Source: Undaria pinnatifida
Taxonomy: Eukaryota > Sar > Phaeophyceae > Laminariales > Alariaceae
Direction of reading: 5' to 3'
Assembly: GCA_012845835.1 (NCBI GenBank)
Contig: JABAKD010000010.1
Location: forward strand, 8,296,599-8,360,598
DNA: 64,000 nucleotides
Position 1 is the stretch's first letter, and the number at the start of each line of letters is the position of its first letter. A program made the translations under genes and the position numbers. Below are positions 11,901 to 22,277 of this stretch, piece after piece. The notes beneath the pieces are model-generated. The model ran no database searches. It saw nothing but the letters and a program-made list of their open reading frames with translations, and was not told where the DNA came from.

Positions 11901-13229
11901 GAGCCAAAAACAAAATGGAACGAACGAAAGAACAGCAGCATATCGGTGGAATCGTTCGCGTGCCCGTGGCAGCAGCAGCGGCGAGAAGGGGCGGGGGGAG
12001 GGGGGAGGTGCCACCAACGCGCCACCAACGCGTTCCCAGCTCATGCGCGTGGCCAAAACGCCTCGTTTGATGCGTCGAAAAAAAAACTTGCCCTTTGCCC
12101 ACCTTATCGCCCGTGGCGGTGTCCACTATCGTGCCTATGGAGGCGCCTCCTCCACCACCTGACCCGCCCTGCCGGACATCGTCGGGCCGAAGGCAAAACG
12201 CAATCGGCATGCGGTCAATGGTCGACGGTCGTAAAAATCTGTTTTCGGACCCAGGAAAAGCCACCGAGAAATGCCAAGCGCGGTGATCTATCAATAATAG
12301 CCTGTGCCCGTCTAGCGTGAGCGAGCAGCACGTCGAGTCAAATAGTGTCATGCAGGGCGTGCCGTACTTAGTTCGGACATTACTGTAAAGGTGTCATCGT
12401 CCAAATCAGCACTCCGGGCTGCCCCGTATGGTCGATGCTGTAATCGGCATTGGTTTTCTACAAATGTTCCCCTCTGAAGTTCCAATGGGGTTAGCAAGAG
12501 TGAGCGACGTGGGACAACGATAAAATACGTTGCGGCTTATCCGTTGGTGATCCAACAATCTAGAACGGGGGTGCAGAAATACTAGACGTTTCGAAACGAT
12601 GCTAAGGCCAGTACAGCGAGGTATTCCCCTGATCGAGAGCGAACGACCCCTCCCCAGGAGGAGTTGGCTCACGGCGTCTCCGTCTCATGGAAGGATGAAA
12701 CGGGGCTATTCATTGCTCTACGTACCCACTGATGATACGTATTGATCGAAGTTCACTGCCTTGCCGTGCGCCGCCGTTACACCTCTCGTCCCAGTGGGGC
12801 GGGTATTTCTCCCATGCGTGTCCGTCTGTACCAATTCTGCGACGATGACACTAGATGTCTTCTACGACTGCTAACTGTTGATCGTAAAATGCTAACCCGC
12901 ATTTACAAATTCGCTTGTCATCTCACCCCCCCGATGTTGAACCGATCCAGAGCTTCGCCCCCGTCCCCAATCCCCGCCCCCCCCAAGGCCTCCGCCAGAG
13001 CTACGGCCATGCTCTCCGCCAAGGACGATGGGGCGCCACCCCCCCCCCCCGCAGCTTTCAGTGCTGCCGTCTTTGATGATGTTCTACTAGCCCGCTTAGA
13101 TGCCGACGGTAGCATACTTAGACTCTTTGCCGCTGGTGCAGCCGTCCTCGCCGACAGGGAGAACGCGGAAGAGGAGGAGGAGACAGTGGGAGCGTTAAAG
13201 TTGCCCTGCCAGCTCACCGCGGAAGGCAC
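5914..13229 (-). CDS. FN3K: Fructosamine-3-kinase / ketosamine-3-kinase family protein, seven exons
   Basis: Enzymes of this family phosphorylate the sugar of fructosamine or ribulosamine adducts on protein lysines, which makes the adduct fall off (protein deglycation). Exons in transcript order are 13229?-12927, 12168-12103, 11099-10970, 9959-9813, 9439-9309, 7726-7533 and 6061-5914, with the TAA stop at 5914-5916. From 12168 on all junctions are GT-AG and the phases join without a break (272 codons including stop). Visible motifs are a Gly-rich loop GGGGGASIGTIVDTATGDK, the ATP-binding lysine in YFFKK, IRVPRPICGG, GFHVDNTIG, the catalytic loop VHGDLWGGN, the metal-binding DPATYYGDREVDLGM, and the C-terminal YNVYHILNHHVLFGG. 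These match the family along its whole length. The first exon is uncertain: it is Ser/Ala-rich, has no ATG at its 5' end and may follow another exon. It includes SLAESMAVALAEALGG, which could be the start of the kinase domain preceded by an organelle-targeting leader (inference). Confidence 0.9.
6066..6290. repeat. ATCGTT/ATCGCT hexanucleotide array in the last FN3K intron
   Basis: A degenerate hexamer array starts immediately upstream (in the gene's sense) of the acceptor of the last FN3K exon. Read through, it encodes an Asp/Asn/Ser-rich string that would extend the exon, but the clean AG at 6063-6062 and the family alignment show it is intron. Confidence 0.85.
6288..6480. repeat. GC-rich minisatellite in the last FN3K intron
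   Basis: Four or five degenerate units are built around CCGTTGCCACAAGGCGG followed by C or G runs. They directly abut the hexamer array. Confidence 0.7.
6750..6860 (+). repeat. Dispersed repeat family R1, copy 2
   Basis: It shares the TGAGGTTCCTTACTCAAGGA, CCTGCCTCGGGTAAAA and CCCATGGCCTAGGTATACAA blocks with 55830-55960 and, less well, 5085-5190. It lies in the last FN3K intron. Confidence 0.55.
7741..8455. repeat. G/T/A-rich low-complexity tract in an FN3K intron
   Basis: About 700 bases of imperfect GGGTGGGGTAGGGTGG and GAGAGTGAAAGTGAG units, with almost no C on the + strand. In the pre-mRNA (- strand) this is C/T-rich. It occupies the 3' half, in the gene's sense, of the intron between exons 9439-9309 and 7726-7533. 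Confidence 0.85.
8443..8960 (+). mobile_element. Anonymous repeat family X, copy 1
   Basis: About 520 bp begins at a G run followed by GTGTACTCA and ends near GCCAACCCCAGC. It aligns over its length with 46488-47052 (same strand) and 31203-31760 (inverted), and in part with 21368-21513. Internal markers are CATACAGTGCCGGGACGGAG, CACCAAGCGCGAAGCGCCGT and GAGACAGCAACGGGAATACA. No protein-coding capacity was seen, so a non-autonomous element is likely; its class is unknown. Confidence 0.75.
10270..10960. repeat. CCCATCC polypyrimidine-rich tract in an FN3K intron
   Basis: About 690 bases of imperfect CATCCCATCCCA units. In the gene's sense this reads GGGATGGGATGGG, a pattern able to form G-quadruplexes in the intron RNA. 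It ends about 10 bases from the donor of exon 11099-10970. Confidence 0.9.
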
Positions 13230-13244
13230 AGCAGCTGCGTTTTA

Positions 13245-15130
13245 TTGCGGGTACAGTGAAGGAGCGGATGCGAGTGTTGCGATGCATCAGGTATCAAACC
13301 ACGGCGGAGAAGAGGGGGGGAGGGTGCGAAGGGGGAAGGGGTGGAGGCGGGGAGGGAGGGAGGGAGGAGGAGAAAAGCCCGAGGCTCGAGGCCCGAGGGA
13401 GTCTCGGGGGAAGAATCTACAGCGGTAGCGGTGGTGGCAGTGACAGCGGTCGGGGTTGCGGTACATGATGAGGGCAAAGCGAGGATGATATTCGGTTTAT
13501 TGAGTTAGGATTGATGTTTGATTGCTTAATTGCTTGATTGCCGAACATGCTATTGATAGCAGATTGGTTTATAGATTCGTGTGAGTTGATGAGGCGTCTC
13601 GCGCAAAGCGGTGTCACTGGTGCCGGTAGCGGTTTCCAGGTTCCTGGTTGCTTCTGCGGCCTGCGACAAGGTTGTGTTCTGGCTCTGTTGTAAAGTTTTG
13701 AATCAACGCCGAGCGCGTACCACTACTACCGCTGTGTAGCATTGCATTGACCTCGTAGGACAGCGGAAAAGGGCGGCGTCAGGTCGGCACGCGTGTTGTG
13801 TGAACCTTGACCCCGCACTCCCTCCGCTTCACGTTTTCCTTTGGTCAGCTTCTCCGATCTTTGACTCTCCCTACATGAAACGCGGCGGAACTTGATCAGT
13901 ACGACAGACGACAGGGGACCGTCGGAATGTCAAGCAAAGTTCCCCTTTTAAAGCTGGCTGACAGGCTCTGCCGTTCGTGGCCTAGTGCTGACATTGGCGG
14001 CTACCACCGTTGCTATTTCAGAACCGCTGCTCCGGGCTCTACCGCTTTGCACCCGCGTGCGCTACCGCTGCTGTAGGGCGTGCGTATGGGCGCGACCAAC
14101 AAAAACCTGGACGTACGTACAAGTAGTAAACCCTGTACCTGGTACTTGCGATTGCAAATGTCCTCTGATAACGTAGTGGCCGCGAGGGGCTTCACTGCGT
14201 CAGTGTAAGCCTTTGCACACCCCAGCTGCATTCGCTGTTCGTGATTTGAACCCGAATCATGACTGGGTTCCTCTCATTTGCCCTGCGCACGACCAGTTCT
14301 CGTAACCACCTCACTGATCAGTTCCTGCTGGTTTCATGAAGGTACATCGAGGCAGTTTAAGTCACACGATGCCCTGGAAGACGCACTTACCTGCGGCAAA
14401 GCATGCCACAAAGATAGACACCGATGATATCATACCACACCGGTGCTAACCTGGAGCTTCGTGCGGCGAGGGCTTCGGCTTTGCGTTCGCACTTCAACAC
14501 TTCATCCGTGGGGAATCAAGCAATCAAGCAATCAAATCTTTTTTGCAACATCAATATTTCAGAAAAGCCATCCAGATCTCTACAACAATACAGAATCAAA
14601 GATCAACGAATGTCACAAAGGTCAAAAAGCAGAGATCATCAGCTGCTGCTAGAGAGCTGTTGCTGTCACGGAGAGCAAACGCCACGCACGCTGTGCACTC
14701 ACGTGAGTCGCGCTTCGAGTTTTCTCTTGTTGCCGAAGGATTCTCTTGTTGCCAAAGGATGTTTCCTGGTTCTTCGCAAGACCTGTTTACAGATGTCTCG
14801 CTCGACCTAAAAGTGGATTCAATCGTTTGGAAGATGATAGTACTTACTGAGTGTGCGCCTTTTGCTTGGTGTACTCTTCCCTGCGCCCGCACCTACATGG
14901 ACAAGGCGTATTCATAGTCCTGCGTCCTTTTTCTTGATAACTCGCGCGAGCAGAGGTGGTTAACGCCGTTTTATTCCTCGACTGGCTGGGGGAGGACTTC
15001 TAGAGGCTAGAGAGGCTAGAAACATTGATACCAGGTATGTGCCTGGTACCTTTGTAGCAGTCTACAAGGGCTCAATGTAGCGGGCGGCGTCAGCTGCTAT
15101 CCTCGCGCAAGGAACAAGATTCATACTGTG
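13245..15130. other. Region upstream of FN3K, no gene supported
   Basis: Expected to include the FN3K promoter and possibly a further 5' exon. A purine-rich tract with GGGAGG units lies at 13310-13380. Short tandem words such as CAATCAAGCAATCAAGCAAT occur at 14514-14535, with a related GATTGCTTAATTGCTTGATT at 13521-13540 in opposite orientation. No promoter motif can be assigned. Confidence 0.4.
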
Positions 15131-15369
15131 TTTGCTATGACTCAGAAATTCTGGATTAATTTGTCACGTGTACTCGCAGACCTCTTCCCTGTTGTGCAAA
15201 ATAGCAATGAATTACGAGTATGCCACGAGCGGCCCCCGGCCGCGAGACGGTGGCATCTCAAACTCCCCACCTACGTCTTATGAAACCCCTCCAAATGTTT
15301 TATGAATCACGCCAATCCGGTCTCTGATAGCCCCGATCCCCTTTTCTGCGGGGCTATCGACCTCTCACA
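15131..15369 (-). repeat. Split direct repeat B2 (3' terminal)
   Basis: It is matched over about 240 bp by 15667-15903. Shared words are CGAGCGGCCCCCGGCCGCG, GGTGGCATCTCA, ACGTCTTATGAAACCCCTCC and TCTGCGGGGCTATC. It forms the outer 3' end of the YR element. Confidence 0.85.
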
Positions 15370-15458
15370 GCCCCGCCAACAATTACACCGACCTGTTGCT
15401 ACCTGATCCCCCCCCCTCTTGAGCGTCAGGGCGGGCGGATGGGAAAGTTGATCAATTA

Positions 15459-15658
15459 TAATGGGCACGCTACTTGACTCCTTTCAATCCTACGGTGCTA
15501 TACGCTCTCGCTCCCCTGTGCCCCAGGCGACCGTCTCTGGCAAGCGCGACAGCTCTCCTGTCGCCTCTCCCTGGAAACGGCATCGACAAAAGTTCGTCTG
15601 TTAAATCAGAATCCCTTCCACGCCTCCACAAACACCATTCTCCTACGTAAAGTTACAT
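15459..15658 (-). repeat. Split direct repeat A2
   Basis: 200 bp matched at near 90% by 28691-28890, in the same orientation (TAATGGGCACGCTACTTGAC at one end, GTAAAGTTACAT at the other). In split-direct-repeat elements A2 sits between B1 and B2, as here. Confidence 0.88.
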
Positions 15659-15666
15659 TTTGCTAT

Positions 15667-15903
15667 TGCTATGACTAAACAATTCTGGATGCATTTGTTA
15701 CGTATAGACCTCTTCCCGGTGGTGCAAAATAACAGTAAAATACGATTATGTCACGAGCGGCCCCCGGCCGCGTGACGGTGGCATCTCATACTCCCCACCT
15801 ACCAGGTACGTCTTATGAAACCCCTCCAATGTTTTATGAATCAGGCCAACCCGGACTCTAATAGCCCCAATCCCTTTTTCTGCGGGGCTATCTACCTCTC
15901 ACA
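15667..15903 (-). repeat. Split direct repeat B1
   Basis: Partner of B2 at 15131-15369. It lies just after the recombinase remnant (element sense) and abuts A2 with an 8-base gap, as expected for the internal B1-A2 junction. Confidence 0.85.
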
Positions 15904-16058
15904 CCATAAGGCGGCCTAAGCTAACGTACTTCTAAAAATCTACTGTATGCGAGGGCTGCAGAGACCACTTCAGCCCCTTCCCCTGCTTCCATTAAGTATG
16001 TAATATAATCCCGAGACTTCCATTTTCCTGCGCGCGAATTCGTAACTCCGAAATACCT

Positions 16059-16560
16059 TTGGCCGCTTACTGGGTGGTCCCCCCGATTCTTCGCGAGTGT
16101 AGCGCAAACTGCATGGGGTCTCTACCGCTGCATCCTACCATCAACCGCAACGCGGTCACCGCTTCCGTCCGAGTGAAACCTTTTCAACCGCGCGACGTGG
16201 CCCGGACTGTCAGCGGCGCCCCCCCTGGCAGCTGGGGATGCACGTCGAGCATTTCCAGCTGAACTTCGAATGCCCCCATCGACGCCCCCCCCATCTCCCT
16301 CTCGTTCGACAACCGCGTCGTGCACTCTGCTCTTTTTTTATCGCACTTCGACGCCACAAATCTGATCTGCACTGCCGTGGCGGTCGATCTGTCCCCGAAC
16401 TCGACCTGTACTCCTCCACGCGACAAGGTTAGGCACTCTCGCGTAAAAAGAAACTCTGGGTGAACTTTGCCATCTGCATATGCCCACGGCTCTGACGCTC
16501 TGCACAACGGAAATACGACACCGCGAGTCCCAACCACATAACACGTCCACTGTTTTCCAT
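16059..16560 (-). pseudogene. Tyrosine recombinase remnant (C-terminal catalytic part)
   Basis: The - strand reads RTEAVTALRLMV, then DPMQFALHSRRIGGTTQ followed by a stop. The LHSxRIGGxT string is the HxxR catalytic motif region of the YR domain carried by DIRS-group elements. The upstream part (16184-16537) is open and includes RAECTTRLSNER. A TGA lies between the two parts (at about 16182-16184) and the final Tyr motif is missing, so the enzyme is inactive. Intact, it would integrate a circular DNA copy. Confidence 0.75.
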
Positions 16561-16916
16561 ACTCACGGGTGTCTGTCGGCCTTATGATAACAGTGACCTC
16601 GACAGCGATAATCTAGCCTGTGCTTTCTTTTTAGACATGCCGTGCGCCCGGTGTATCCCCTTTCCCACAGCTGCTATCATGCAATGCGACATCGGCAATC
16701 CCATCCTGCGAACGTTTTGTGAAAGAAGCTAATGCGTCCAAGTATCATCTAACAGTAGACTGCCGATTATTATGCACGAAACAACGAGACGCCCTAAACT
16801 CGATTAGATTAGGCAACACTTCCTCGGGGTCAGCAAGCGTGTGCAACCACGGTTATTTACCCTGCGCATGTCTCTCTTTTACCCAGGTGTTCATCTTCGC
16901 TAGGTAATTTTTCTGC

Positions 16917-17405
16917 CTACTCTTCCCAACTGAACCGAACGCGAGCGTTTAAACTAATCGCGCTACCTCGTCCTTGTGTCCTCCCTTGTTGTCCCCTGTT
17001 CATGCAGGGGCGTGTGTGAACAGTAGACAGCAGTAGAATCGAACAGTGGACACAGCAAAAGTGCATGCCGTATGTTGATCGAGGGACATACCCCTCACGC
17101 ACGCGAATCAGCCGCGTTGTGCGCCGCTCATTATGCTGGCAATCGTCATCCTTGCTTAGAATGTTTTTTGTTTGTAGTACGGTATCGAAAATCCCCTTAC
17201 CCCTCGTTCCAATGTCTTGTTCCGACCATTCGTCAGAGTTGGTGAGCTCTCTGACCTTGTCCGCCAGGAGCGCACGAGGCCAACGGGAGATACCATCAGC
17301 TAGTGTGTTCCGTAAGCCGGGAATGTGTTTAGCAGTATGGTTCCACCCCCCCTTGATTTTGAGACGCCCGAGCATTCTCATGAGTAAGCCTGCTCGTTTG
17401 TCCCT
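16917..17405 (-). pseudogene. RNase H C-terminal part and linker of the YR retrotransposon
   Basis: It reads LLMRMLGRLKIKGGWNHTAK and then HIPGLRNTLADGISRWPR, the end of the RNase H region in DIRS elements related to oomycete and brown-algal copies. It continues with a linker LADKVRELTNSDEWSEQDIG. Its N-terminal half should lie immediately upstream on the same strand but is found reversed at 17439-17752. Confidence 0.75.
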
Positions 17406-17438
17406 CTATGTAGCAGGGAGCGCTTAGCCTGCTACACG

Positions 17439-17752
17439 GCTACACGGCGATACAACGACCCACAAAAAGGTACTACCTGCCTGACGTCAGTTTCGAGGCA
17501 GTGGGCGGTTTTTGCGTCGAGAGGAAGGTATTTTGGAGATACGACTTGCCAAAATAACTGGCCGCGGAGCTAAATAGAAAAGCCGATCGACGAGAGACCT
17601 GTACTATCATGATCAACCTGTTAGAGTTATTGGGAATGGTCGTGACCGCGTGGGCATGCTTGAACGAATAGGAGACAGGGCGGACGCAAAGAGGGATCCG
17701 ATTCTGATGCGCGGTGACAACACCGCAGCAGTGTCTTGGATCGCCGTGTAGC
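17439..17752 (+). pseudogene. Inverted RNase H segment of the YR retrotransposon
   Basis: On the + strand, opposite to the rest of the element, the frame reads KRYYLPDVSFEAVGGFCVE, FWRYDLP, TIMINLLELLGMVVTAWACL, and after a shift ILMRGDNTAAVSWIA. This is the central RNase H region (ExLG and DNTAAV motifs) that should connect EALSAPCYTAI (- strand, near 17755-17790) to LLMRMLGR (- strand, near 17380). The segment is bounded by a perfect 13-bp inverted repeat, GCTACACGGCGAT at 17439-17451 and its complement at 17740-17752. Confidence 0.82.
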
Positions 17753-17769
17753 AGGGAGCGCTAAGCGCC

Positions 17770-19361
17770 TCGCCTTCGTGTTGTAGTTAGTGATCGATAG
17801 CCCACTTTCAGACGAGAAGGCCAGCGTCAAACTCTCTCCCGAGTCCTACCGTGTGGTTCTGGTTTTTGGTACCTCCTGAGTTGTGCAGCCCGGTCAGCCG
17901 CAGCAATCTCCACACGAAATACCCACCAGCCCGTACTACGTACGTGAGGTTCCACAACTTGCCGGCCATGCTAAGCACGTCCCTCGCCGTCGCTTCCCTC
18001 CCGCTCTGGGGCCATTGCTCGAACATATATCTTTGTATCGCTTCAATCTTTTCGTGCGGAACCGAAATTATCATGGTATGGGAGCTGATAGTGAAGCCTA
18101 GCGCGTCTGTCGTGGTGTCCCAGTCCGCGCTAATTTTGGGTGCTAGAATGGGCGTTATTCCCACCTCCCCCGGGCCGAACAAACGCACGTGATTCGAACC
18201 TAGAAAGGCTGACGCGATTAAGGCTGTAGTGTCGTCGTCAGAGTGTTGTGCCCTGATTTGTAGTTTGCCGTCTACGTATACGGCTGTGAAGAATGGGCTG
18301 CACTTCCCCCCCCCACTGTGAGTTCTGACTATTGCTTCCGGCGGTATTGGTGTTGGTGTTCCGTCTTCCCAACGCCCCACCACCTTTACGTGGGCCATCA
18401 TTTCTTCCCTTCGTCTAACAATAGAGCTGAATCGATCGTGGTGTTGCTGTGCGCGTGTGCAGCCGCCGCCGATTTGACGCCCCATAACCCCGGCGATGCC
18501 GACCATCCGAACGTCAAACGAAAATCAATTACTGCCAGGTCTCCTACGGTGTAGCAAAAATTGTGAGCTTTGTCCGGGTCTACCCGCACGTTCCGTAAAG
18601 CGTCTGACACATCGACCTTGCTCGTCAATGTCCTCTTTTCTGGGAATTTCTTGCTCAAGGTCACGAGTTCGTCTAGGAACTTGGGCAGCGCTTCGGCGCA
18701 CAGGCATTGGAGGACGGTATCGGGGTCAGTATCTTCGTTTAGACCCCCGTTCTTCTTTCTGCTCTGCGCATCGAACGAAATATAATTGATTTTCTGAACC
18801 TTGTGTGTCATGACATCTGCCAGCGGAGAGACTCTGACATTGGGGATTTCGTGCACAGCTGATTTCTGTATCACTAAATTTTTGGCGCCTAACGTGTTCC
18901 CCAATTTTTTTCCAGATTGCCGGCAAGTGCTCGGTGACACTGCTGTGGTTTCTGTACTGTAACGCGCGCTCGAGATCTGCTCCGGACGCTATTGCGTTCA
19001 CCGGCACCCCTCCTGTGACTATCGTGACCAGCTCATCCACTGCCCCGAAGCCTTTTAGATTTCCGAAGTAACGCTGTATGTGTACGGGGTCTATCGGTGG
19101 TGTCATCAAGGATCCTCCTATCAGCCGAGCTACGTCTGCCACGACTTCTTGCTTCTCTCGGATTATGGCTGTGCAAGTGTTGGCTAACTTGTACAGCAGT
19201 TCTTCTCTTTCTTGTGAGTCGAGGCCTTCTTTTCCGTGTCTGTCTTTTTGAACGCGCCTCTGCTGTACCATGCTTTCTGTACTTTTTCGACTGTGCGTCT
19301 CCCCATAGGGAAGCCGTGAGCGTGCTGACCCGCCACTCTCCCGCGCGTCGACTGGTACCAA
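17770..19361 (-). pseudogene. Reverse transcriptase of the YR retrotransposon
   Basis: Read on the - strand: a pre-RT region (GNLKGFGAVDELVTIVTGGV, HLPAIWKKIGEHVRRQK), then VDVSDALRNVRVDPDKAHNF, FRLTFGWSASPGLWGV and the active-site block FFTAVYVDG, where the second Asp of YVDD is replaced by Gly. The thumb follows with RLFGPGEVGITPILAPK, DALGFTISSH, MAGKLWNLTYVVRAGGYFVW and RLTGLH. There is a frameshift near 18400-18500 and others near 18940. Loss of the second catalytic Asp and the broken frame mean no activity. Confidence 0.85.
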
Positions 19362-19589
19362 CGTGCTAGGTTCTGGCTGCTGTACTGGCGGCTCTACTTA
19401 TCCATGCCTTCACGGCCTCTTTCTCTGCTCTGATCTGTGCATGCACTCCAATTGCGTGCTTTCTGCTTCTGTGGGGTATCTGCTGTACTGCTCGGGTGGA
19501 CAGTCGTTCTGGTTTGAGCCTTCTGCGCGATCGATGATTTTCCAACTGGCGCGGAAGTGGGGTATTCTGGCCCTCTGCTGCTGCTGATC

Positions 19590-20862
19590 TTTGCTGTGGT
19601 GTGAGAGTTTCGCCCCACCGACGTCTGTTCGGTCTGCGAAATAAGGTAATTCGTCTCTGCTCACACAAAGCTTCTGTGCTGTGGTGTGAGAGTTCCGCAC
19701 TACCGATTTCTGTTCAGTTCGCGAAATAAGGTAACCTTCGTGTCTGCTCACACGAAGCCTGCTGTTCTGTGCTGTGGTGTGAGAGTTCCCGCACCACCGA
19801 TATTTGGTCGATTCGCGAAATAAGGCGACCTTCGGCTCTGCTCACACGAAGCCTGATGTTCTGGTGGTGTGAGAGTTCCGCACCACCGATATTTGTTCGG
19901 TCTGCGAAATAAGGTAACCTTCGTCTCTGTTCACACAAATCCTGCTGTTCTGTGCTGTGGTATGAGAGTTCCGCACCACCGATACCTGGTCGGTTCACGA
20001 AATAAGGTAGCCTTCGTCTCTGCTCACACAAGGCCTGCTGTTCTGTGCTGTGGTGTGAGAGTTCCGCACCACCGATATCTGGTCGGTTCACGAAATAAGG
20101 TAACCTTCGCCTCTGCTCACACAAAGCCTGCTGCTCTGTGCTGTGGTGTGAGAGTTCCTCACCACCGATATCTGGTCGGTTCGGGAAATAAGGCAACCTT
20201 CGTCTCTGCTCACACAAAGCCTGCTGTTCTGTGCTGTGGTATGAGAGTTACGCCCCACCGATATCTGATCGGTTCGCGAAATAAGGTAACCTTCGTCTCT
20301 GCTCACACGAATCCTGTGAGAGTTCCGGACCACCGATATCTGGTCGGTTCGGGAAATAAGGCAACTTTCGTCTCTGCTCACGCAAAGCCTGCTGTTCTGC
20401 GCTGTGATGTAACAATTCCGCACCACCGATATCTGGTCCGTTCGCGAAATAAGGTAACCCTCGTCTCTGCTCACACGAGGCCTGCTGTTCTGTGCTGTGG
20501 TGTAGAGTCCCGCACCATCGATGTCTGTTCGGTTCACGAAATAAGGTAACCCTCGTATCTGCTCACACAAAGCCTGCTGCTCTGTGCTGTTGTGTGAGAG
20601 TTCCGCACCACCGATGTGTGTTCGGTTCGCGAAACAAGGCAACCTTCGTCTCTGCTCACACAAAGCCTGTTGTTCTGTGCTGTGGTGTGATTGTTCCGCA
20701 CCACCGATACCTGGTCGGTTCGCGAAATACGGCAACCTTTGTCTCTGCTCACACAAAGCCTGCTGTTCTGTGCTGTGGTGTGGGAGTTACGCCCCACCGA
20801 TATTTGTTCGGTCTGCGAAATAAGGTAACCTTCGTCTCTGCTCACACAAAGCCTTCTGTTCT
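19590..20862 (-). repeat. 93-bp tandem array encoding a 31-residue repeat
   Basis: About 14 units, each near 93 bp, carry GAGAGTTCCGCACCACCGAT, GGTCGGTTCGCGAAATAAGG and CTCTGCTCACACAAAGCC. In the element's sense the unit translates as 31 residues including CEQRRRLPYFANRPDIGGAE and LSHHSTEQQA. Because 93 is a multiple of 3, long - strand frames persist (20217-19714, 20756-20088). One short unit (near 20313) and small indels shift the frame. It lies between the gag-like region and the RT. Confidence 0.9.
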
Positions 20863-20881
20863 GAACTTTGTTGCATTGGAC

Positions 20882-22260
20882 TTAGCGGAAAATTCGATTT
20901 CTGGGTGTTGATCTGACTTGCTGTTCCGACGCATGCGGGTTCTGCCTGCTTGAGTGAAACGATTGAGCGAAACTACTGCTGTAACTGCGTTTTTCTTCCT
21001 GCCGCAGCGGTGGTTGCCCAGACTGTGCTTCAGACGTTCTGCTGTGTACTGCACTACTTTTGCCTCTCGACAACTGATTCTCACCATGGAACAAGGCCGG
21101 CGACACCGACCCGGGTACGGGTGCATTGCGAAGTCCCACGGACCTCGGCGTCTGCGAAGATACTCCTCTCTTCTCTCCCCCCTGCCCCCCCCTCGGTCGA
21201 CCCTGCCTGATGGCAGAGCCCGTGCTGTCAGTTGTTGCCGCTATTCCCCCTTCCCCCGCCGCCCCTGCCAGCGGGCACGTGGTTCCTGCAAAAGCGCACG
21301 GCGTTCGGCCGCGACCCTCCTGCTCCGCCCCCTCCTGCCCCCCCCTTCCCCTGCTGCCGAACACCTCACGGTGCTTTGGCGCTTGGTGCAAGCAATGTCT
21401 ACCTGGTTGGTGAAAATTCGACGTGCTCCGTCCCGGCATGGTAGGGATGCGAGAGTCTATGGTCATACGACTACGGCCATGCACAAACTGAGTACACCCC
21501 CCCCCCCCCCCTGCTGCCGCGACCGGTTGCGTCTGCTGCTGTTGCGGCGGCGGCGGCGGCAGCGCTTGCGGCTGCTGCCGCTGCTGCGCGGCTGTCCCGG
21601 CGCCCTGGTCATGTTAAAATGAACAGATTGGCCTCTCGCAACGGAGGCCACGCCACGAGTAGTCACACCCCCCCGAAGGCGTCTTCGAGTGCTGCATTCG
21701 GGCCTTGGAGGGGGTAACCCGCCCCTCGCGCCCGGCTCGGCCCCGAGTGGGGGCTGCCCGCTGCGCACCTGTGCCTGGGGCTCCCTTCTTTTTTACCCCG
21801 CTCGCGCCTGCTGCATTTGGCTTTCAATGCATTGAGCGCTCCGCGAGGCTAGACTCGTCGCCCTCCTCCGCCAGCGCCCCCAATTTTTTAAGGTGGGGGT
21901 GGCCGTGGAGTTCTCTGTTCCGGGGGTTGGCGCAGCGTATGTGTGCTTCCCGTACAGTTCGCCTCCCTGCACCGCAAGCGCTTTCATGCCTTCGTGCAGG
22001 CCGATGCTCATGTTTGACAGCAGAAGCTGTCGAACCTTCACCGAGTGCTCAGCTAGGGTGTTGAGGTGGTGGCGTAGATACACCTCCACCAGTTTCTTCA
22101 CTTGCTCCAACTAGGAGCGCAACATAGCGACCCTCTGCTTGCATACGGGCGGAGCGCCCTCCATATCGTACCCTAAGATCTTCATGAGGGCAGCTACGAA
22201 GGCAGCGAAGTAAATCTCAGCGGGGATGGCCCTCGGCGCCTCCCCTATTGCCACGGGGGA
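20882..22260 (-). pseudogene. Gag-like region of the YR retrotransposon, 3' part
   Basis: The - strand frame 22110-21793 reads EQVKKLVEVYLRHHLNTLAE and LLLSNMSIGLHEGMKALAVQ, a helical segment typical of gag-like ORF1. Downstream (element sense) is a Ser/Gln/Arg-rich stretch. A partial copy of family X (21368-21513) interrupts it. The function of ORF1 in these elements is only inferred to be nucleic-acid packaging. Confidence 0.55.
21368..21513 (-). mobile_element. Anonymous repeat family X, truncated copy
   Basis: The 5' part of the family only: CGCTTGGTGCAAGCAATG, GTGCTCCGTCCCGGCAT and TATGGTCATACGACTACGGC are shared with the inverted copy at 31203-31760. It ends at the same C run. It lies within the gag-like region of the YR element. 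Confidence 0.75.
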
Positions 22261-22277
22261 GGGGGGGGGGCGTACTC

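Noticed and set aside
19869-20549. A 226-codon + strand frame across the 93-bp array
   Set aside because: Antisense to the transposon; any frame stays open when a stop-free unit of 93 bp is repeated.
19590-20862. CRISPR-like array
   Set aside because: Units are contiguous with no unique spacers, in a eukaryotic retrotransposon.
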